The position numbers and the translations under genes are program-made. Positions 40,401 to 49,400 of a stretch of 64,000 nucleotides of DNA are shown here, piece after piece (positions within the stretch are counted from its first letter, which is position 1; each line of letters begins with the position of its first letter). Source of the stretch: Owenia fusiformis (lineage: Eukaryota > Annelida > Polychaeta > Sabellida > Oweniidae); NCBI GenBank assembly GCA_903813345.2, contig CAIIXF020000001.1, forward strand, positions 4,154,001 through 4,218,000, written 5' to 3'. Below the pieces are notes generated by a model. That model was not told where the DNA came from. It saw only the letters and a list, made by a program, of their open reading frames with translations, and made no database searches.

Positions 40401-43400
40401 GGTGTCCATAAGTCTCTTCACAATTACAAAACAAAGTCTGTAAATTGTAAATAGACTTTCTGGGCACCCTTTATATCTTATTGATTCAAGTTCTGTTATA
40501 CTTGTAAATCAATGGTCTGTTAATGAAGAAAGCACATAAGAAAGTAAGATTAGATAAAGTTAAATTCTGGGCATGCTTGGTCTTAAAGTCAACCATATCA
40601 GGGGCAGTCCTAGAAATCAAGAGGATGGGTCAAAAAATGAAAATTGGGTCTTGAATTTAAAAAATTAGAAATAATTAAATCTTAAATTGATTTGGTTCAT
40701 CCACACATTATAACTTTTTCCTCAATTACTGCAAATTGCAAACTAAGATGTTATTTGAATTTCATTAGTTGGACGTGGATTCCTCCAGTGAGTGTTTGGA
40801 TGTAGATGAGTGTGCAGGTCCTAACTCATGCAAACAGCAATGTCTCAATACAGTTGGATCTTTCACATGTAGTTGTCAGGATGGCTTCAGCCTAGCTGCA
40901 GATGGCTTTGCATGTGAAGGTGTGTATTTCTGTGAACCACATAATGGGGGCAGGTTGTCAAATAACTTTTTCAGCAAAGTTTAGTATATTTTCCATTATA
41001 TTAAAGGTTGGAACTGTTCAAAGATTTTTCTAAATTACAAAATAATTCTTGACTTACCTCAGGAGAGTGTTGAATAGAATAAATTGAACACATTCTCCAT
41101 GGTTGCATTGGTTGGTCAACATGCTAGTTAGATGCAATAGAAAATATATACTAGCTCACACCCCCTCTCCTTTTCCAACCTCTTCACCATTTGACTAAAG
41201 TGCCTACACATGTACGGTGATAGCAATATGCTACCCTTAAAAATATTGTACTGAGTGACTGTACTTCAACTATAATGAAGAAAATGTGGAAAATAAAATA
41301 TGATTTTTTGGAATTCAGCTCCACCAGAGGATGCTTGTGATATATCATGTGGTGGAACTCAGGCAGGGCAATGTGTGAAGATAGATGGACTACCAACCTG
41401 CGTCTGCAATGCTGGCTACATAAAGGGTGACAGGGCTCAGGATGAATGTGTAGATATTAATGAATGTGAAAGCCTTGAATCTGATAAACACAATTGTGAC
41501 TTAAACTCTAACGCCAGATGCGCCAATCTAGATGGACAGGTCATTCCATACCAGTGTTTGTGTAAAGAGGGATTCAGACTTAATTCTGACAAAACGTCTT
41601 GCAGAGGTATGTGTGTAAAAACATGTCGTCGATCTCATTTATGGACTGACCAATGAAAAGGAAATGTTTTATTTGACAAAATTCTGTTTAAAAATTGGTA
41701 CAATTCATAAAAACCACTTTTGGTTATTCATAAAACAAATGAAAATTAGTGTCTGTAGAATGAAGAGTGAAGCACACATAAATTTAGGAAAAAATAATGA
41801 AAAAAGTTACATCCGAAACTAGAAGTATGTACTGTGATTTGTCAGATCATGTCACATGACCATATGATAATACACTTAGACATAAAATCAACTTTGATAG
41901 TATTTCATTGTATCACACTCCATTATGTAATAATGCTATAATAGGAGTTTAAGCTCGCAATGTTTTTCACAACCTAAACGTGAACGGAAATATTTAATGG
42001 ATGCATTTGTATTGGCGATTTGTCATATGTATAGGTTGGCGTTTCGATTTTATATGCAAGCTTAAACTCCCTAATATCTGAAAATACCATGGTATATGTC
42101 ACTGTCAATTAGTATGCTTGAGTCTTGCACTCTGTGTTTTCAGATATCAATGAGTGTAGCACTGATGTGAATCAATGGAAACACCAATGCGATCAGTCTG
42201 GCTCAGAGTGTGTGAACACCATTGGAGGATACAGCTGTCAGTGCTTTCCAGGATTTCAACAAAGAACAGAATACAATTGCACAGGTAAGCCCATCAAAAT
42301 AGGTGTTTAGTCCTTATGAGAAAATTCACTTAATTATATTTCCTTATTTATCATATATTTCCATTTGATTGATGTTAAACTCCATTGAAAAGTTCCCTAT
42401 ATTTTTGACCTGACTTGTTACTTCATTTCAAACATCCTCCACACCTGGAAATGTCTAAAATGTAAATATCTGGGAAATAAAGCCAGAGCATTCTAGGAAC
42501 CTAGTTGATTATTATCACACATGATTCACATACATGTATACCCTGTATGGTTATTTCTTCAGATGTGGATGAATGTAAAGATGGTACACATGGCTGTCAT
42601 GTAAATGCTGTGTGTATGAATAGGCCTGGTGGCTACAAGTGCCAGTGCTCAGAAGGTTACGAGGGAGATGGCATCAACTGCAAGGATGTTGATGAGTGTC
42701 TCTCGGAGTCCCTAGACACATATTGCAATGTGAACTCTCAAATATGTGTCAACACAAAGGGCAGTTACCAATGTGACTGCAAGTCTGGTTTTAAACAACT
42801 TCTTGAAGAAAGTAAGAAATGATATATTCGTTATTGTTGTATTTATCATCATGTTTATGTACTAATCCCTTCAATATCACCCAGGTCATTAAATATGTTT
42901 ATGTAAATGGCTTTCAATTTTTAAAGGTTTTTAGTTTCAATGGCCACATAATATGTACAAATAAATACTTATGCTTTACATGTGGATCCAAAAAGGCAAA
43001 ACGTTTGTCAAAGATTTAGAAGATGTCGATGCTTTCTTTAAAATACTTTTTACTTTGAATTTTTAACAATACATGTAATAGCATTATTAGCCTTTTAACA
43101 AAAAATAGTACTTCACGTAATATTTCTTTTAACCTTACCCCAGTCCTCCCTCTCTCAAAAACCCTTTACTTTTGATAAATTCTAGAAATACAAGAAAACA
43201 AAATGATCCTATATCTCCAAACATACACAATTACATTTTTGACAGCCAGTGGTTGATGTTTTAGTCTGACCCCTTTGTACATATTTACAGGTGTGTTAGG
43301 AAATAAAGGAGACTGTATAGATATTGATGAGTGTTTTAGTCCAAGGCTCAATGACTGTCAGTTCCAAGTTGGCTGTATTAACTCCCCTGGCAGCTTTAAA

Positions 43401-46400
43401 TGTACTTGTCAACTTGGCTTCAGACTCAACAATGATGGCAGAACTTGTACATGTGAGTATTTTTGAAATATTGTCTAGCTCTACAGGAAGAGACTACATG
43501 TACAAAACACATAAACAAACTTGATTTTATTCGGAATAGCCTATTAGGAAGATCTTCACGACATAACCATCTCTTACTGTGCCCTTTAAGACTTAAACCC
43601 CTATTTCACAGTTTATACTGAGAGAACCGTGTTGCACTTGTGAGGTGTTCCACTTTATTATTTACTACACATGCAAATTACATTTTTCGTTATCTCCTAT
43701 TTAGTGGCTAATGAGTGTGAGCATCCTGAGAAGTACAAATGTGACCAAGTGTGCGTCAATGTCACTGGGAAACCTGTATGTGCCTGCAATAGAGAGGGCT
43801 ACACGAAGGATCCATTCGATAATAAGAAATGTCTAGGTATGTATCACCCCCTCTCTTAAGATGACAAAATAGGAAATATAACCATAAATATCAGAGGGAT
43901 CGATGGATGCCAATGGCTGATTGGGGAATGGTGGATTCTGTTTGAATTAGGAGTCCATATTAGCTGTCATCACTTTTTTAAATAAAAACATCCAAATCTG
44001 CATTTAATTAAGAAGTTAAGACATATAGTTCATCAATTTTGTGCAGTATTTTGTTAACCTGGCTGTGACATTTTGTCGTGTTAATATCATAGATTGTTAT
44101 TGGTTTGTTTATTTTGAATTGTAGAGATTGATGAGTGTGCCCAAAGCAGTCTTTCTGCTCCTGAGAGATGTGGTGCTAACAGCAGATGCATTAACACTGA
44201 TGGAGGCTTCAGCTGTGTCTGTAACGAACACTGGCTCCTGGATGTTGATAGCTTGGCCTGTTCAGGTATGTACTGCACTCCAGGTGTGGTGTTACACTTC
44301 ATTCATGGATGATGGAACTGTTCTTTATAGTTTTCATTCAGAATTTCAAGAAATACAAACTAAGGCTAACTTAAGTACCAGATGTCAGATTTAGTTGATG
44401 CCCTCAAGGTACAGACCTTTGCTCAAAAGGAATTTTCAATATGACTATTCGATTAAAAATACTGTAGCTGCCATTTTGGTAGCAGTCGCAGCCTTTTTTT
44501 TTATATTTAAAATTTATTTTCATATCATTTTAAAATTTTACAATTACAATACAATGTTTCTTTTTTCAAGTTCTATTTTAAAATTATGTAACATATTATT
44601 ATTTTGGTACAATTTCAACTTTTGCTTGTGGATTGTCCACTTAGCAACAATTATTACTTGGTTAATATACTCTTTATCTTTACCTAAAATACCTTTAAAG
44701 ATGGTTTGTTCATTTAAAATTATTTCACAATTGTTTCTTATAAAGTCCCATATTGGGAGTACAAAATTGCATGTTATAAATCTGTGAGCTAAATCATCCT
44801 TATTTTCATTACAAAAATTACAATTTGGCGTTTCCTTTATTTTCATTTTAAAAAGTTTATCATTTGTTATCACAATATTGTGTAAAAATTTCCATTGAAA
44901 AACTATTAACTTAGTCTCTTTAGTGACATTATGTGCTAAGCACCAATGAAAGTATTTATCTACATCTGTATCATCCTTTAATAAACTGTTTGTTGGTTCT
45001 AAAAATAAATTCTGTATGTAACTAGAATAAACTTGTTTTGTTGTAAGGATTTTGACACTAGCTGTCTCTCTTTTGTGCAGAGCTCCTCTTAAAATGTTAT
45101 ACTCTAATGTGCAATTAATAGCGGTTTTTGTATTGAGATCATTTAAAGACAAAAGATTATTTTCATCATCAAAAATATCTTGAAAGTATAATATATCTTT
45201 TTTAACCAAACGTTCTAAAAGGATACATTTGTTCTTGTACTGAAAATCCTTATTCAGCCATACACTTTGAGCTACTTTATCAATTACTTTATATGCTGAG
45301 TTATTAAAAGAAATCCAAGATTTTAATACATCTTTGTAAAATTGTGGAACACTTTTGTGTATATACTTTTGAACATTGCTAAAAGTGTCACTTGCTTTTA
45401 AAAGTACATCATTTCCACATATTTTGTTAATATAATGTTTGGGTAAAATGCTCCATGAATTATCATGTGTTTCCAGTAAATTATGTGCCCATTTACACAA
45501 TAAACTGTTGATTTTACTTTTTAGATCAACCATTTTATAACCACCTTGTTAAATTTGAATAATACTACTTTATAAGGTTTATTCTCTGTTATACTGTGGT
45601 ATAAATACCAGTTATGTAAAAAATCCATCTGTTCCTCTAGAAACCAATGGTAACTGGGGGCCCTGGACCTCATACAGTAGTTGTTCGAAACGATGTGCTG
45701 GTAGGATGACTCGCAACAAGACATGCTCCAACCCACCTCCCACACAGGGCAGGTTCTGTGAGGGTACTCCCCTTGACTACAAATTATGCAACACTAAGCT
45801 CATTCCTGGCAAATGTGAAGGTAAAGTCATTGATGATGTGTAATTGTTAATGTTGAACTACAATCTGTTTTACCCCATTTCTAGATTCAAATTCCCAGAG
45901 TTTTCATCCCACTGAAATAATAGTCCCCTTCATTTTAATGAGTGAGAGGAACAAAACAAGTAAGCCTCTATACAATCCACTACTGGAAAAAACTTTACAA
46001 GCTGTCCATTACTGGATCTACATTTATATTTGCAAATGTGTAAATGTTTGATGTTTTATATGTTCATATTGTACATTTCAGTAAAGACAACAGAAATTGA
46101 CAAAGGTATTATGGTGGTCTTTCCAAATCTTAATCCAGTACATGTAAGTATAGAACATTGTACATTTTATTGTCCATTCAATTTTGGTATATTATCATTC
46201 CAATATAAAAGCAGTTAAAACTCTCTACTATAAGTTCAATATCTTCCTTAACGCTTTGTATATTCTGCTGCAAAAACATAAAAATTGAAGTTCCTCATAT
46301 TTGTTTTCCAGTGGGAAAGCATAGAAAATGCTATGTTTGCTACTCTGGCCTCTCAAGTGAACAAATACTGCCAAAGCAGTGAAGACAATTTTGTGAAATG

Positions 46401-49400
46401 CTGTCCAAAGTTTGATCTACCACCGTGAGTATTTGGAGCACCGTGTAGTTCCTATTTTGTACTAAATGTTTGTGTGTCTATGTGTGTTCAGTATTTTCTA
46501 CACCCATGTAATTACTACTGTTCTACCAGTTTTGGAGTTAAGTGGTCATAACATGGGCTTTCTCTATTAAATAAATGCCCATGGTCATAATCATATAAGT
46601 AAATATAGGGTCATACAAGGTCAGGGTCAACTTAAAGATCGAAGGTCAATATTTGGGTATGACATTTCTGTATTCTGAAGCTTTAATAGTATTATCGAGG
46701 TCAAGGTAAGCCAAGGCTATTTCTATAGGTCATGGTCACATGCAAAGTCAATTCATATGTTCATTGTATTTCCAGGCTTCCTTAGTCTATGTTTCATCAA
46801 TCCTCATTGTCTGGAAGTTTCAATTTCACCAAAAGGTGCCTTACTTAGGTCAGATAAAATTACATATAGAGATAAAGTTCTCCTAAAATTGAATAATTAA
46901 TGAGTCAGTAATAATCTAACCTATTTGTGTGTGATAATTATATCATTTATTATTTTTCAGTTAAAGAAATTGAATGAAATGTATTATATGTCCAATACAG
47001 GATACACGATTTTTCATTTATTTTGATTTTTATAACACAGACTCTTGAGAATCTATACAACTTAGAAATCACATTATCAAAATAAAATAAAAGTGCAAAA
47101 TTGGTGAAGAATTTTTTAAACCCATATGTAATTGAATCTTGTATGCAAATTTCAAATATGATAATAATTTGACTAAATTTGGAAAAAATGATGAAAATCA
47201 ACAAGATTTGAATTATGACCCTATATACTAATCTACCACATAAATTATGTATTTTGAAGATAATTGAAGATGAGATTTCATCTACGTATACTTTTGTTGT
47301 GCTATGAAGAATCTACCACATAAATTATGTATTTTGAAGATAATTGAAGATGAGATTCCATTTACGTGTTGTACTTTTGTTGTGCTATGAAGAATCATAT
47401 GATTGAAACATTCCTGCTTTCCAGGTTTTCCCCACCATACTTGAGTAATGCCATCGATCCAACTGGAGCTGAATTTAGGACTGCTAACACCTACCCTAGA
47501 GCTCATGAGCAGGGGATGAAGTTAGTAGAAACTCTCAATTCTATTTTTCTGTTTTTGAAATGCCTCAAAAATACATTGCCTGCTTAATGTCAGACATGTC
47601 AGTCTGTCAGATCATTATATGGGATGTTGCAATTTTGTACAATTTCATATTTTTAAGTATTTTATGATTTTATTTTTTTCATAAAACTAAACATAGCACA
47701 ACTACTCTATCACTTTTAAGATCAATTTAAGCAACTGTATCTGTTACACATTCACCGGATAAATACTTGTGGAGAATACCTTTTGATATAGAATTAGAAT
47801 CATAATGTAGTGACATCCAATATAAACAAACATATTGTGTGTATGAATTTTTAGGACTATAATGTTACTGATTTTAGGGTTGTTGTCTATGTTGATGCAC
47901 TTGTATCCAATCCCCTCTGTAATGGCGAGCTGCCTGAATCCAGACGTAAGCGGGACACAAGATTGAAGCGTGCGGCTGAGACGACCTATCCTATGGACCA
48001 AGAAGTGTTGACATCTGTAGCAAATCAACCAGACACTAAGTTACATCTTCAACAGGTACTACTTATTCAATGATGGAAATTCTGTCTATGAAGCAATAAT
48101 GTTAAAGCCCTTTCCCTTTCTTGATTCTAATTAATCCAGCCATTTGTTGCATAATGAGAAATTACATTTCATGAAAATATCACAATAGATTTTGTGATGT
48201 AACGATAAAATGAATATCCTTGTTTTAGACTGATGTTGTCTTGTTAATAAGAATGATCAGATTGAATGGTCTGAAGTATCCTAACGTGCTTTAGCCAACA
48301 TGTTTAAATTGAAGCTAGGCTATTGGTTAAGGTTAATGTTTCGTGTTTCTTTCAGGAGTTGACAGATTCAGGACACAGTGATATAGTGAATGATGCTACA
48401 ACTTACACTGCAGAGAAAGCCCCTAATGAAAATGAAGCTCCAACTGTTGAGCCAGTTGCAGCAGAAATGGATTCCTGGGTCATTCCAGTCATTGTGGTTG
48501 CTGCCCTACTTGTTATTGTTGTTGTTCTCATCATAGCAGTAGTGCTCATACGCAAGAACAAGTAAGTTTTGGGCATTGCTTACTTCCAAAAACAAATAAA
48601 TTCTCATCATGTTAAGTTCTTATTTTATATGCAAAATTAAGTAATTCGTACTAGTCCAACAATACTATAATAGTGTATCAAGTTCATATGCCGGTTTAGG
48701 TACGCTCATTATTCTAAAATGATGTATTCCATGCCATTGCCAAACAAACAAAAGATATAGATATGAATGGTTTATACTGTAAGTTTACATCTCATATGAA
48801 TAACTTTCCAGGGCAAAGAAAGCAGGGGAATCAACCAATCAGAGCCAGATGTTGGACCATGAGCCCAATGAGGTGCACCATCATCATGTGGATTACCATG
48901 GTGAACTTCACGGGGATACACCAGAGCCCCTTACCACTGATCCAACCGGACATAGGCCCTTCTCAGTCAGCTCAAGTGTGGGATTCTCCAGGGCCACTCT
49001 CTTTGATGATGGTATGGTTCACCCCAATACTCCGCAATATGGTGATGAGGAGCAATTGGTTGTACCAGATGAGACGCGAGGCTCATACTCCGGAAGTGTG
49101 ACACAGAGCAGAGTTAGCTCGAGAAGCTCTGGGAAATCTAGTAGGAAATCAAGCTCAAGAAATAGCAAGAGGCCTAGTAGTGCTTTATCAACCATGTCAA
49201 ACCCCCCAGTAAGTGCCCCCTCTAGACCTATGTCCACTGTGAATCAGACGTCCCAATCTCAGGAAAATCCCAGGCCTGTATCTGCTAAAAGCGAAAGGCC
49301 TGAATCTGCTAAGAGTAAAAGGCCTGAATCTGCATCTGCCAAAAGTGAAAGGCCTGGATCTGCTAAAAGTGAAAGGCCTGAATCTGCTAAAAGCGAAAGG

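Larger units (their letters stand above)
40226..44265 (+). other. Second EGF block, eight exons of the mucin-like gene
   Basis: Exons 40226-40320, 40769-40919, 41319-41606, 42144-42284, 42563-42811, 43291-43452, 43705-43836 and 44125-44265. Modules include [12 protein letters not shown], split by an intron at [49 protein letters not shown] and [16 protein letters not shown]. Most are calcium-binding EGF type in phase 1-1. Two short MITEs lie in its introns (40398-40471 and 41944-42070); elsewhere the introns hold nothing I recognise. Confidence 0.9.
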
